DNA of 64,000 bases from Vibrio owensii CAIM 1854 = LMG 25443 (GCF_000817815.1 NZ_JPRD01000048.1:85188-149187); one strand, 5' to 3'. Positions 53,645-62,859 are shown, counted from the first letter of the stretch. Translations and numbers: made by a program. Notes: a model not told the origin generated them from the letters alone.

Positions 53645-54793
53645 ATGAAAAACGCAGTTCATTTTGGCGCAGGTAACATTGGTCGTGGCTTCATCGGTAA
53701 ACTATTAGCAGACGCAGAAGTCGAGGTGACATTTGCAGACGTTGACGCTCCACTCGTCGACCAACTGAGTCACAAGCAAGAATATAAAGTAAAAGTGGTC
53801 GGTACTGAGTGCCAAATCGACACAGTAACTCACGTCACCGCGGTTAACTCAGCTAGTGAAGATGTCATCGACCGCATTGTAAAAACCGACTTGGTAACAA
53901 CAGCAGTGGGCCCTAACGTACTGGACATCATTGCAAAAACCATCGCTACCGGCATTGCTAAGCGCTTTGCAGCAGGTAACGATAAACCATTGAACATCAT
54001 CGCGTGTGAAAACATGGTTCGTGGCACCACACACCTAAAAGGTGAGGTGTACAAACACTTAGATGAATCATTGCATTCAAAAGCAGACGAGTTGGTTGGC
54101 TTTGTCGATTCAGCGGTAGACCGCATCGTACCACCAGCAGAAGCGGCGAACGATGACCCACTAGAAGTGACGGTAGAAAGCTTTAGCGAATGGATTGTGG
54201 ATGAGCAGCAATTCAAGGGCGAAATCCCTAACATCGCAGGCATGGAAAGAACCAACAACCTAATGGCATTCGTAGAACGCAAGCTGTTCACTCTCAATAC
54301 TGGTCACTGCATTACCGCTTACCTAGGTTGCTTGAAAGGCCATCGTACCATTCGTGAAGCGATTGAAGACCCAAGCATTCATGCTGAAGTAAAACAGGCG
54401 ATGCAAGAGAGTGGTGAAGTGCTGATCAAACGCTACGGCTTCGACCGTGACATGCACAATGCTTACATCGAGAAAATTCTGGGACGCTTTGCCAACCCTT
54501 ACTTAGTGGATGAGGTTGATCGCGTAGGTCGTCAACCAATTCGTAAATTAGGTGCAAACGATAGATTAGTGAAGCCTTTACTCGGTACAATTGAGTATGG
54601 CACTGAAAATAAAACACTTTTGAAAGGCATTGCCGCTGCGTTGAAGTACACTAACGACACTGACCCACAAGCCGTAGAGCTACAAAACTCATTAAAAGAA
54701 GTGGGTGTGAAGAAGACGTTAGCGACATACACAGGTCTTGTAGAAAACAGTGCTGAAGTGACTCAAATCGAGACACTTTACAACCAACTTTGA
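53645..54793 (+). CDS. mtlD: Mannitol-1-phosphate 5-dehydrogenase
   Basis: A 382-residue NAD-dependent enzyme that oxidises mannitol-1-phosphate to fructose-6-phosphate, feeding glycolysis. The N-terminal Rossmann motif is HFGAGNIGRGFIGKLL, and the polyol-dehydrogenase catalytic lysine/asparagine region is in VERKLFTLNTGHCITAYLG. It lies 113 bases after mtlA and 85 before mtlR, in the usual mtlA-mtlD-mtlR order. Confidence 0.97.
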   Translation: MKNAVHFGAGNIGRGFIGKLLADAEVEVTFADVDAPLVDQLSHKQEYKVKVVGTECQIDTVTHVTAVNSASEDVIDRIVKTDLVTTAVGPNVLDIIAKTIATGIAKRFAAGNDKPLNIIACENMVRGTTHLKGEVYKHLDESLHSKADELVGFVDSAVDRIVPPAEAANDDPLEVTVESFSEWIVDEQQFKGEIPNIAGMERTNNLMAFVERKLFTLNTGHCITAYLGCLKGHRTIREAIEDPSIHAEVKQAMQESGEVLIKRYGFDRDMHNAYIEKILGRFANPYLVDEVDRVGRQPIRKLGANDRLVKPLLGTIEYGTENKTLLKGIAAALKYTNDTDPQAVELQNSLKEVGVKKTLATYTGLVENSAEVTQIETLYNQL

Positions 54794-54800
54794 TTTACCT

Positions 54801-54825
54801 AGGGGAGCTTGGCTCCCCTTCTATA
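54801..54825 (+). terminator. Hairpin between mtlD and mtlR
   Basis: A perfect 8-bp stem (AGGGGAGC, loop TTG) with a modest pyrimidine tail. It may reduce mtlR expression relative to mtlAD, rather than ending all transcripts. Confidence 0.6.
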
Positions 54826-54878
54826 TCCATCTCCATTGAAGAGTTGGAATAGCTAATAATTAGAAATGTATTCAGTAT

Positions 54879-55409
54879 ATGGCAGATAACATCAACGAAA
54901 CCGAGATCATTGAGCGATTAAACAGCGCACCATCGGTACGAGGCTTTTTCATTGCAGCAGTCGACGTTTTTAACGATTCGATCGACGGGTTAGTGCAAAG
55001 AATTTTTCGTAAAGATAACTTCGCTGTTCAATCGGTTGTCGGTCCGCTGTTACAAGACTCGGGACCGCTGGGCGATCTGTCTGTTCGTTTGAAGTTATTG
55101 TTTGGCTTGGGTGTCCTTCCCGATGATATTTACCACGACATCGAAGACATCATTAAGCTCAAAAACCATCTCAATAGCGACGCTTCTGACTATGAGTTCA
55201 CTGACCCTAATATTCTAGATCCAATCAAAAAGCTGCATTTGGTGAAGAAGATGGGCATGGTGCAACTGGAAGTTAACGAACCAGATGACGACATCGACCT
55301 TGAGTTTTATCAGCTACAACTGCAACGTCAACAACAAATCATTAAGTCAGGGCTCTCGCTTGCGATTGTCGAGATCTGCAATGAACTCGGCAAAGAGAGC
55401 CCATTCTAA
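54879..55409 (+). CDS. mtlR: Mannitol operon repressor MtlR
   Basis: A 176-residue all-helical protein of the MtlR family, with the conserved APSVRGFFIAAVDVFNDSID start and GPLGDLSVRLKLLFGLG in the middle. Genetically it represses the mannitol operon in E. coli and V. cholerae. It has no recognisable DNA-binding domain, so it probably acts through another protein. It is the last gene of the mannitol cluster; an inverted-repeat element follows directly. Confidence 0.93.
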   Translation: MADNINETEIIERLNSAPSVRGFFIAAVDVFNDSIDGLVQRIFRKDNFAVQSVVGPLLQDSGPLGDLSVRLKLLFGLGVLPDDIYHDIEDIIKLKNHLNSDASDYEFTDPNILDPIKKLHLVKKMGMVQLEVNEPDDDIDLEFYQLQLQRQQQIIKSGLSLAIVEICNELGKESPF

Positions 55410-55418
55410 CGCCACACT

Positions 55419-55465
55419 TTATACCCAAGCCACCTTCAAAAGGATTCGAGGTTGCTTAGGTATAA
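55419..55465. repeat. Inverted-repeat element with TATACCCAAGC ends (copy 2)
   Basis: A 47-bp element starting 10 bases after mtlR. TTATACCCAAGC pairs with GCTTAGGTATAA (one mismatch), and the stem continues with ACCT/AGGT, so nearly the whole element folds into one hairpin. Related to 39398-39463. Confidence 0.75.
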
Positions 55466-55516
55466 CAAAACAACAATGTCAGCCGCTCTACACCCAAAAC
55501 GTAGGAGCCCTACCCA

Positions 55517-56161
55517 ATGTTAAAAGCTGTACTTTTTGATATGGATGGACTGATTTTCGATACCGAATCCATCTACAAGCAAAGTTGGCAATACGCCGCT
55601 ACCGAGCAAGGCTTAACCATCACCGATGATTTCTACCAACAGTTCATCGGTGTCCAAGACCCTGAATGTGAAAGAATACTCTCTGAGCATTTTCAAGACA
55701 CCATCGATATGCCTCGCTATAAAGCCGTGCGAGATGAACACTTCCATAATCTAAGAAATCAAGGCATTGCGCTCAAACCCGGATTCGACGCACTGTTTTA
55801 TGCCATCAAACAACATGGCTTATTAACCGCGATTGTCACCTCTTCTCACCTTCCAGAGGTGAAACATAATTTCGCAGGCAGCGAGTACCTTGCGCAGTTC
55901 GATTTAGTGATTACCGCCGAAGATGTAGAACGTGGCAAACCAAACCCTGATTGCTATCAGATGGCTTATCGCCACTTAGGTGTGGACGCCAAGCAATGCT
56001 TAGTCTTGGAAGATTCGAACAACGGCATCAAAGCTGCACTCGCTGCGAAATGCCAAGCTGTAATGATTCCGGATTTACTTCCACCTCTGCCAGAGCTCGA
56101 AGACAAAGTCATCATTAAAGCGTCTCTTGAGGAAGTGATTCCACTGCTGAGTCAGCTTTAG
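55517..56161 (+). CDS. HAD-superfamily phosphatase
   Basis: A 214-residue haloacid-dehalogenase phosphatase of the beta-phosphoglucomutase-like group. Motif I is FDMDGLIFDTE (nucleophile Asp8, acid Asp10), motif II is IVTSS, motif III is the lysine in ERGKPNPDCY, and motif IV is LVLEDSNNG. A small helical cap lies between motifs I and II. The sugar phosphate it acts on cannot be read from sequence; sitting beside the mannitol genes may be coincidence. Its last 47 bases overlap the convergent histidine kinase gene. Confidence 0.88.
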   Translation: MLKAVLFDMDGLIFDTESIYKQSWQYAATEQGLTITDDFYQQFIGVQDPECERILSEHFQDTIDMPRYKAVRDEHFHNLRNQGIALKPGFDALFYAIKQHGLLTAIVTSSHLPEVKHNFAGSEYLAQFDLVITAEDVERGKPNPDCYQMAYRHLGVDAKQCLVLEDSNNGIKAALAAKCQAVMIPDLLPPLPELEDKVIIKASLEEVIPLLSQL

Positions 56162-57509
56162 CCGCTGGCAGTATCAAACAAAACTGGGTTTGGCCATCTT
56201 CTGAAGTGACGCTGATGCTTCCATCGTAGGCGTGAACTATCGATTGAGTGATTGACAAACCCAGCCCAGCTCCCACACTACCCGAGTGCTGGCGAGACTT
56301 GTCGACCCGATAAAAGCGGTCAAACAAATACGGCAGGTTTTGCTTGGGAATCACCTCACCAACGTTGCTGACGGTTATCTTCACAAGTTCACCAACCTGC
56401 TCAATATCAACCGAAATCGTCGTCTCGTCATACGCATGGCGAATCGCGTTGGACAATAAGTTACTGATTGCGCGCTCAAACATGTTTCGGTCCATATACA
56501 ACATCGCCTCACCTGAAGTGGTAATGGCCAACGCTGAATCTTCCACCAGTATTTCGAAGTACTCGATCAAATGAGCCACTTGTTCATGAGCTGCGAAGCG
56601 CTCGTTGTGTCGATGGATCAGTTTGTTTTCTGCTTTGGCGATATACAGTAAGTCATTGATGGTTTTAGTTATCCGTTCAAGCTCTTCCAAAGTAGAAGCA
56701 ATCGCTTCTTGATACTCCTCAGAACTGCGGGCAGCACCAAGGATTACTTGGTTTTGAGTGGTGATGTTAGTCAGCGGCGTTTTAAGCTCATGAGCAATAT
56801 CAGAGGAGAACTCACTCAAACGATGAAAGCCGGTTTGTAATCGATCCAACATCGCATTGTGCTTTATCGCTAACTCTCTTAGCTCGATCGGCAACGTCTC
56901 AGGGTCAATACGAATATCTAACTGTTCAGGAGTAATATGTTGGATGTGTTTGTTTAAGGTAAGAATCGGCCTCAAACCTCGATTTACTATGGTTCGGCTA
57001 TACAGAGCAGAAGCTAAAAACGCAAAGCCCAGCGACCAGAATAGAATCCACCCGAGTTTATTGAGGAACAGTATATGGTGGTTAATGCTGGTGCCTATCA
57101 CCACAGTGACATCTTTGGCTTTAAAGGCGAAGGCTCGAATATCCAAAGAATCTTCATGCCACTCAATTGCGTTGTTTTGATTCAAAATCTGCGGCGAACT
57201 CAGCGTGAGAGACAGTTTGTTAGGAATAGAAAGCGTTGAGTTTTTGTAGGTCTGCTCTCCCTCCTCAAACGCCCACATGTAAGCGGAGCTGTTGTCGATA
57301 AGCAAATAAGCCGACTCAGGAGAAACCATCATGGTCTTCTCTATCGCATTATATTTGCTGACCATTTCGTTATAGTCTTGAGTAAAGAAATGGCGCTCGA
57401 TGGTGTAATAGAGGATAAAGGCTAAAGCGAGGTACACCACCAGCGTCGTGCCGACAAACATCAGCACCAGTTTATTTTGCATGGATAGGTTGGCTGGGCG
57501 TTTAAACAT
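56115..57509 (-). CDS. HAMP-domain sensor histidine kinase
   Basis: A 464-residue membrane kinase. Two transmembrane helices (about residues 14-35 and 151-170) flank a periplasmic sensor of about 115 residues. HAMP follows, then the dimerisation helix with His240 in SSDIAHELKTPLTN. The ATPase domain has LLSNAIRHA (N box) and GAGLGLSI (G box). The layout matches the CusS/heavy-metal sensor group, but the sensor domain lacks a metal motif I can recognise. The gene overlaps its response-regulator gene by 8 bases. Confidence 0.9.
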   Translation of the reverse strand: MFKRPANLSMQNKLVLMFVGTTLVVYLALAFILYYTIERHFFTQDYNEMVSKYNAIEKTMMVSPESAYLLIDNSSAYMWAFEEGEQTYKNSTLSIPNKLSLTLSSPQILNQNNAIEWHEDSLDIRAFAFKAKDVTVVIGTSINHHILFLNKLGWILFWSLGFAFLASALYSRTIVNRGLRPILTLNKHIQHITPEQLDIRIDPETLPIELRELAIKHNAMLDRLQTGFHRLSEFSSDIAHELKTPLTNITTQNQVILGAARSSEEYQEAIASTLEELERITKTINDLLYIAKAENKLIHRHNERFAAHEQVAHLIEYFEILVEDSALAITTSGEAMLYMDRNMFERAISNLLSNAIRHAYDETTISVDIEQVGELVKITVSNVGEVIPKQNLPYLFDRFYRVDKSRQHSGSVGAGLGLSITQSIVHAYDGSISVTSEDGQTQFCLILPAAKADSAVESLPQETL

Positions 57510-58191
57510 CTGGCGCTTCCAGCTTATACCCCATCCCTCTAATAGTATGAATTAGAGGCGTTTCAAATGGCTTGTCGACTTTATTGCGCAGTCGTTTGAT
57601 GGCGACATCAATCACGTTCGTATCGCTATCAAAGTTCATGTCCCACACCAATGACGCAATGGTGGTCCGTGATAACACCTGACCTTCTTTACGCATCAGC
57701 AGTTCAAGCAGCGCATACTCCTTTGCCGTTAGCGTAATACTTTGCCCTCCTCGCATTGCCACTCGCTTCATCATATCAAGCTCTAGATCCGCAATTTGCA
57801 GTGTCTGAGGAGAAGTCTGTACACGAGAAGAAGTATGATGACGAAAGATATTCTGGATGCGCGCCAGCAGCTCAGCAAACGCATAAGGTTTTACCACGTA
57901 GTCGTTGGCTCCTAACTCAAAGCCACGCACGCGATCTTCTATCTGCTCTTTGGCAGTGAGCATGATAACTGGGGTGTGAATGTCACTACTGCGCAGCGTG
58001 TTGAGCACTTGCCAACCATCGAGCTTGGGCAGCATGATGTCGAGAAGAATAAGATCATAAGGTTCACTGGTAGCGTGATATAAGCCATCTACACCGTCGC
58101 GAACCCAATCAACAACATAGCCCGATTCCACTAGCCCTTTTTGCAAGTATTCCCCTGCTTTAACTTCATCTTCTACAATCAGTAGTTTCAA
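57502..58191 (-). CDS. OmpR-family response regulator
   Basis: A 229-residue regulator. The receiver domain has the acidic pair in VEDE, phospho-acceptor Asp51 in LLDIMLPKLDG, and Lys in LTAKEQ. The C-terminal winged helix (about 130-225) ends in IHTIRGMGYKLEAPDV. It resembles CusR-type regulators. It precedes the kinase gene with an 8-base overlap. Just upstream on the same strand lie a DUF3316 and a DUF481 gene, plausible targets. Confidence 0.93.
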   Translation of the reverse strand: MKLLIVEDEVKAGEYLQKGLVESGYVVDWVRDGVDGLYHATSEPYDLILLDIMLPKLDGWQVLNTLRSSDIHTPVIMLTAKEQIEDRVRGFELGANDYVVKPYAFAELLARIQNIFRHHTSSRVQTSPQTLQIADLELDMMKRVAMRGGQSITLTAKEYALLELLMRKEGQVLSRTTIASLVWDMNFDSDTNVIDVAIKRLRNKVDKPFETPLIHTIRGMGYKLEAPDV

Positions 58192-58285
58192 TTTCAGCCC
58201 TCTATCTCAACGGGATGTGCTCAGCATTGACGATCGCAAAAAGAGTACGATACAAATTGCATCATACTCTTTTCATTCAAGGTTT

Positions 58286-58663
58286 TTATCGATTACTGTC
58301 GCGCTGTGCGTAGTTCACTTTCACGTTCACAGTACCCAGATATTCCAACTGTCCCTGCTCGTTCATGCGCTCTTGTACCGTAACAAAACCACCGTCCTGC
58401 AGGTGCGTGCTGTTTCTTGCGACATCGAAAGTCACGATGTTCAACTCTTTATTAAGCTCATGAGACGACATGTCTTTTAAAGAGTTTAGTTCAGCTAACG
58501 CTTGTTGATAAGCCGCATCCGAGGTTGCCGTTGGCTCAACAGAAATGGTCTTCATTTCTTCACGGCTAATGTATTTTCCACCAGTGAAAGTCGGTTGAGC
58601 GAATGCTGATGCGCTAGTGATTGCCATTGTTGTTACAAGGAGAGCGGTTTTCAGTACTTTCAT
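58286..58663 (-). CDS. Exported DUF3316 protein
   Basis: A 125-residue periplasmic protein with a signal peptide (MKVLKTALLVTTMAITSASAFA). The small domain ends KVNYAQRDSNR. DUF3316 proteins are common in vibrios, often near two-component systems; no activity is known. It is 94 bases upstream of the response regulator on the same strand, so they may share a message or a regulatory circuit. There are no cysteines in the mature part and no membrane helix. Confidence 0.8.
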   Translation of the reverse strand: MKVLKTALLVTTMAITSASAFAQPTFTGGKYISREEMKTISVEPTATSDAAYQQALAELNSLKDMSSHELNKELNIVTFDVARNSTHLQDGGFVTVQERMNEQGQLEYLGTVNVKVNYAQRDSNR

Positions 58664-58794
58664 GTTGATGACCTTTGAGTGTGTTTGTTTTCAATGGCTT
58701 CATTATTCAACAACACACCTGACACCAACCTATCTCGAAGATGACATTTTTGTCATAAACCAAAATAGCGATTGATTACCGATAACCCCCCAAA

Positions 58795-59910
58795 TTACAG
58801 CTCGTAAGTCAGACCAAAATGGAACTTATAGTCGTCTTTCTCTGGCACCACACCTTCCGCATCAGCTTTGGTATCCGAAACATGATCCCAAATCGCTTTA
58901 ATGCTTAGATCTAGATCATCGACAAGATCGATATCAAAACCGAGCTCGTTGGTATGCCGAGTACCACCAGCATCGTTGCTCGCCCAGTTGAGGTTATAGG
59001 TATGACTGAAATCGATGTCATCGGTCAGCTCATACTCAAAGTTAGATTCGAAGGTCAAGGTGTTACTGGTCGCATCGCCAGATTCCCCTTCCTCTACCGT
59101 TTTAAAATCGGTGTACTGGTAACCCGGACCGATGGAGACATCCCATTCTGTCTGTGAATTAGCAATGATGAAATAACCCATCTGCATCGAGGCATTAACT
59201 TGATAATCAATGTTTTGGAACTCATCCCTGAGCAGCGAGAGCTTAAGTGGCCTAAAGAAGAGTCGGTTACTTAGGTAAATGTCATAGGAGCCATCAAACG
59301 AACTGTTATTCGCGGTGGTCTCATCATTGGTCTTGGAGTTTTCGTGTTTGGTTTTCAGTTTAGTCCGCGAGCCCACGGTATTCCTTTCCGCTTCTACTTC
59401 ACCAAGGAGTGAGAACTCATCAGTGTTGCCTTTGCTGATGTCCAAGCCCAAAAAGATCTCAGTCGTCCAGTGGTCTGAGTCTGTCTCTGAACCACGATAG
59501 ATCGACACGACTTCTGTCACAGGGAATGCGATCTCTTCACCATCATTGCTGAGGTATAACTTGTCTTCGCGGATCGATAAATAACCATCGTAGATATCGC
59601 CACTGGAAGTTCGGATGGTAAAGAAACTTGCTGTCTCTAGCACCGCAATGTCTTCCAGTTCGATCTCTTGATCGCCAAGATCATCACTATCGAATTCAAC
59701 TTCTTGATCGAACGAGTTAGTTTCTTCCTTGATCGTGCCAGTCAGTTCCCCTTTGATCACTTCACCAGATTTGAGTTGTAACCAGTCATCGCTTTCATCG
59801 ATGAATACTGTTTGGCTTTTGCGCTCTTCTGTTTGTGTTTCTTCCTCTGCCATCACTGATGGATGGTAAAGCGAGGACGCGATACATAAAGCCAAGAGTT
59901 TGATTTTCAT
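58795..59910 (-). CDS. DUF481 outer-membrane-type protein
   Basis: A 371-residue protein with a signal peptide ending in VMA (about residue 21). An acidic N-terminal region (about 35-135) carries two similar segments, LKSGEVIKGELTG and TSSGDIYDGYLSI. A C-terminal DUF481 beta-barrel-like region (about 145-371) has alternating aromatic strands and a terminal FHFGLTYEL, ending in the aromatic/Leu pattern of outer-membrane proteins. DUF481/YdiY relatives have been called salt-induced, but function is unclear. It precedes the DUF3316 gene by 131 bases. Confidence 0.82.
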   Translation of the reverse strand: MKIKLLALCIASSLYHPSVMAEEETQTEERKSQTVFIDESDDWLQLKSGEVIKGELTGTIKEETNSFDQEVEFDSDDLGDQEIELEDIAVLETASFFTIRTSSGDIYDGYLSIREDKLYLSNDGEEIAFPVTEVVSIYRGSETDSDHWTTEIFLGLDISKGNTDEFSLLGEVEAERNTVGSRTKLKTKHENSKTNDETTANNSSFDGSYDIYLSNRLFFRPLKLSLLRDEFQNIDYQVNASMQMGYFIIANSQTEWDVSIGPGYQYTDFKTVEEGESGDATSNTLTFESNFEYELTDDIDFSHTYNLNWASNDAGGTRHTNELGFDIDLVDDLDLSIKAIWDHVSDTKADAEGVVPEKDDYKFHFGLTYEL

Positions 59911-60037
59911 AGTGACCTTTTCAGTTCAATGGAAACCACATCCGTTGGGCTTACGATAGTGATGCTCACCGCTCGGCGTGTCAGAAAGTAAACAATTGAA
60001 TGTCAACGTATTGCGCATCATAACCATGTCTACAGAC

Positions 60038-60069
60038 ATAAAAAAAGCGAAGTCATGTGACTTCGCTTT
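60038..60069 (-). terminator. Terminator of glmS
   Basis: A perfect 12-bp arm pair (AAAGCGAAGTCA) around a tiny loop, with a U-run on the minus strand, 64 bases after the stop. Confidence 0.88.
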
Positions 60070-60132
60070 AGGTTCTCGCTACTTACATAGCGCAACATAA
60101 ACAAGTGTAATCTTAATCACACCTTGCGTTGC

Positions 60133-61965
60133 TTACTCTACCGTTACCGCTTTCGCTAGGTTACGAGGTTGGTCTACGTCCGTACCTTTGATCAACGCTA
60201 CGTAGTAAGACAGTAGCTGCATTGGGATGGTGTAGTAGATCGCCGCCGTGATTTCACTAACATGTGGCATAGTGATGATCTTCATGGTCTCATCGCCTTC
60301 GAAACCTGCGTCAGCATCTGCGAATACGTAAAGCAGACCACCACGAGCACGTACTTCTTCAACGTTTGATTTCAGTTTCTCTAGAAGATCGTTGCTTGGT
60401 GCAACAACTACAACTGGCATATCTGCATCGATCAACGCTAGAGGACCGTGTTTCAGCTCACCCGCTGCGTACGCTTCTGCGTGAATGTAAGAGATCTCTT
60501 TCAGTTTTAGAGACGCTTCCATCGCGATTGGGTAGAACTCGCCACGACCTAGGAATAGAGTGTGGTGCTTATCAGCAAAGTCTGGTGCTAGTGCTTCGAT
60601 TTCTTTTTCGAAAGACAGCGCTGCGTTGATTTGCTTCGGTAGAGCATGAAGCGCTTCTACGATCTCTTTTTCTTTCTCTTTGCTGATGCGGTTTTGTTGC
60701 TTACCAAGAGCAGTTACCAGCATCAGTAGTGCTGAAAGCTGAGTCGTGAACGCTTTAGTTGATGCAACACCAATTTCCACACCAGCACGGGTCATAAATG
60801 CGAAATCAGATTCACGAACCAAAGAAGAACCCGCTACGTTACAGATGGTCATTGCCGCCATGTAACCTTTCTCTTTTGCTAGGCGAAGTGCTGCTAGCGT
60901 ATCTGCTGTTTCACCAGATTGAGAAAGCGTGATCAATAGGCTGTTTGGACGCGTCACAAACTTGCGGTAACGGAATTCAGAAGCGATTTCTACGTCACAG
61001 CTTACACCTGCAATGTCTTCGAACCAGTAACGCGCTGTCATACCTGCGTTGTAAGACGTACCACATGCAACGATCTGTACGTGCTCAACTTTGCTTAGGA
61101 TTTCTGCCGCGTTTACACCGATTGCCTCAGTAACAACAGAATCCGCCGTGATACGACCTTCCATTGTGTTGATCAACGCAGTTGGTTGCTCGTAAATTTC
61201 TTTCTGCATGAAGTGACGGTATTGGCCTTTGTCACCCGCATCGTGTTCCGCGTTTGATTCTGTGATTTCGCGTTCTACGCGCTCACCTGTTGCATCAAAT
61301 ACAGTCACGTCACGACGAGTGATCTCAGCAACATCACCTTCTTCTAGGTACATGAAACGACGTGTCACGTTAAGTAGCGCAAGTTGGTCAGAAGCAAGGA
61401 AGTTTTCACCCACACCAAAACCAATGACGATTGGGCTGCCTGAGCGTGCTACGACGATGCGTGAAGGATCTTTACGATCCAGCGCTACCGTGCCGTATGC
61501 ACCATCCAATTGTTTTGCTGTCTTCTGTACCGCTTCTAGTAGCGTTTCTGAAGTGCGAAGTTCCCACTCAACCATGTGAGCAATAACTTCAGTATCCGTT
61601 TGAGATTCAAACACGTAACCACGAGATTGAAGTAATTCACGTAGCTCTTCGTGGTTTTCGATAATGCCATTGTGTACCACTGCGATGTCACCAGACATGT
61701 GTGGGTGTGCATTCACTTCTGAAGGTTCACCGTGTGTTGCCCAACGAGTGTGCGCAATACCAGTACCACCGATCACTTTTGCTTCGTCTACTGCGTCTGC
61801 CAGCTCTTGTACCTTACCTAGACGACGAATACGCGTTAGGTTTGTCTCACCATCAACAATCGCAACGCCCGCAGAATCGTAACCGCGGTATTCCAAGCGA
61901 CGTAGGCCTTCAACTAAAATTTCTGCAACATCTCGTTGTGCTACTGCACCTACGATTCCACACAT
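60133..61965 (-). CDS. glmS: Glucosamine-6-phosphate synthase
   Basis: A 610-residue enzyme that makes glucosamine-6-phosphate from fructose-6-phosphate and glutamine, the entry to peptidoglycan and LPS sugars. The glutaminase domain begins MCGIVGAV, where Cys2 becomes the N-terminal nucleophile, so the ATG at 61965 must be the start. Two SIS isomerase domains follow (about 290-430 and 460-600), ending in KAVTVE. It lies 115 bases after a DeoR-family regulator on the same strand. Confidence 0.97.
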   Translation of the reverse strand: MCGIVGAVAQRDVAEILVEGLRRLEYRGYDSAGVAIVDGETNLTRIRRLGKVQELADAVDEAKVIGGTGIAHTRWATHGEPSEVNAHPHMSGDIAVVHNGIIENHEELRELLQSRGYVFESQTDTEVIAHMVEWELRTSETLLEAVQKTAKQLDGAYGTVALDRKDPSRIVVARSGSPIVIGFGVGENFLASDQLALLNVTRRFMYLEEGDVAEITRRDVTVFDATGERVEREITESNAEHDAGDKGQYRHFMQKEIYEQPTALINTMEGRITADSVVTEAIGVNAAEILSKVEHVQIVACGTSYNAGMTARYWFEDIAGVSCDVEIASEFRYRKFVTRPNSLLITLSQSGETADTLAALRLAKEKGYMAAMTICNVAGSSLVRESDFAFMTRAGVEIGVASTKAFTTQLSALLMLVTALGKQQNRISKEKEKEIVEALHALPKQINAALSFEKEIEALAPDFADKHHTLFLGRGEFYPIAMEASLKLKEISYIHAEAYAAGELKHGPLALIDADMPVVVVAPSNDLLEKLKSNVEEVRARGGLLYVFADADAGFEGDETMKIITMPHVSEITAAIYYTIPMQLLSYYVALIKGTDVDQPRNLAKAVTVE

Positions 61966-62080
61966 GTGTTTATCTCCGTTTGTAGTTTTGTTCTTCCCTG
62001 ACCATGATTTCAAATAGAGGCAGCAAGCAAAGGCCTTTATCCAGAGGGAAGTGAAATATGAAACTGTTTACATTATTAGA

Positions 62081-62842
62081 TTAGGCGCAAATGACTTTAA
62101 CGCCATGTTGTTCAATCTGTATTTTGTGTTCTGGTTGTAACTCTGCATCAGTAACCAACACATTAATTTGGTCCCAAGCGAGTTCTAAATTCGGGATTTT
62201 GCGTCCTACTTTCTCTGACTCAATCATGACGATGACTTCACGAGACACTTCTGCCATGACCTTGCTTAAGCCAACTAATTCGTTAAACGTGGTGGTACCG
62301 CGTTCTAAATCGATGCCATCAGCACCAATAAACAACTGGTCAAAGTCGTAAGCTCTTAATACAGATTCGGCTACTTTGCCTTGGAAGGATTCTGAGTGCG
62401 TATCCCAAGTTCCGCCTGTCATTAACAGGGTTGGTTCGCTCTCTAATTCGTTAAGTGCATTGGCGACATGCAACGAGTTGGTCATAACAACCAAACCGCG
62501 TTTGTCGTTTAATTGCTGAATCAGCGCAGCCGTTGTACTGCCACTGTCGATCACAATTCGGTTATGTTCTCGGATCAGTGATGCCGCTGCTTTTGCCAGA
62601 CTTAACTTTCGACTCGAAACATTCGGACTCATTTCTTCGTGGATAACTTCCGTTGGAATCGCAATTGCACCACCATAACGGCGCAAAAGTTGTCCGTTTT
62701 TCTCTAAAGAAGCTAAATCCTTTCTAATCGTGACCTCTGAGGTTTCAAATTTCTGCGCTAGCTCATCTACGCTAACTTCCCCAAGCTCATTTACTAGGTT
62801 AGAAATGGCGTGTCTTCTTAGTTGAGTGTTTCGTTTCGACAT
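62081..62842 (-). CDS. DeoR-family transcriptional regulator
   Basis: A 253-residue repressor. The N-terminal DeoR-type helix-turn-helix (about 5-55) shows ELGEVSVDELAQKFETSEVT and RKDLASLEKNGQLLRRYGGA. The C-terminal sugar-phosphate sensor domain has DSGSTTAALIQQL and FIGADGIDLERG. Such proteins respond to a phosphosugar. Its place before glmS suggests amino-sugar control, like GlmR in Pseudomonas, which is inference. A palindrome around its own -10 box suggests self-regulation. Confidence 0.9.
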   Translation of the reverse strand: MSKRNTQLRRHAISNLVNELGEVSVDELAQKFETSEVTIRKDLASLEKNGQLLRRYGGAIAIPTEVIHEEMSPNVSSRKLSLAKAAASLIREHNRIVIDSGSTTAALIQQLNDKRGLVVMTNSLHVANALNELESEPTLLMTGGTWDTHSESFQGKVAESVLRAYDFDQLFIGADGIDLERGTTTFNELVGLSKVMAEVSREVIVMIESEKVGRKIPNLELAWDQINVLVTDAELQPEHKIQIEQHGVKVICA

Positions 62843-62859
62843 TTAAATTTTGATTTTAA

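Noticed and set aside
61966..62080. Possible glmS ribozyme upstream of glmS
   Set aside because: The gap is only 115 bases, holds no recognisable ribozyme core, and glmS ribozymes are known from Gram-positive bacteria, not vibrios.
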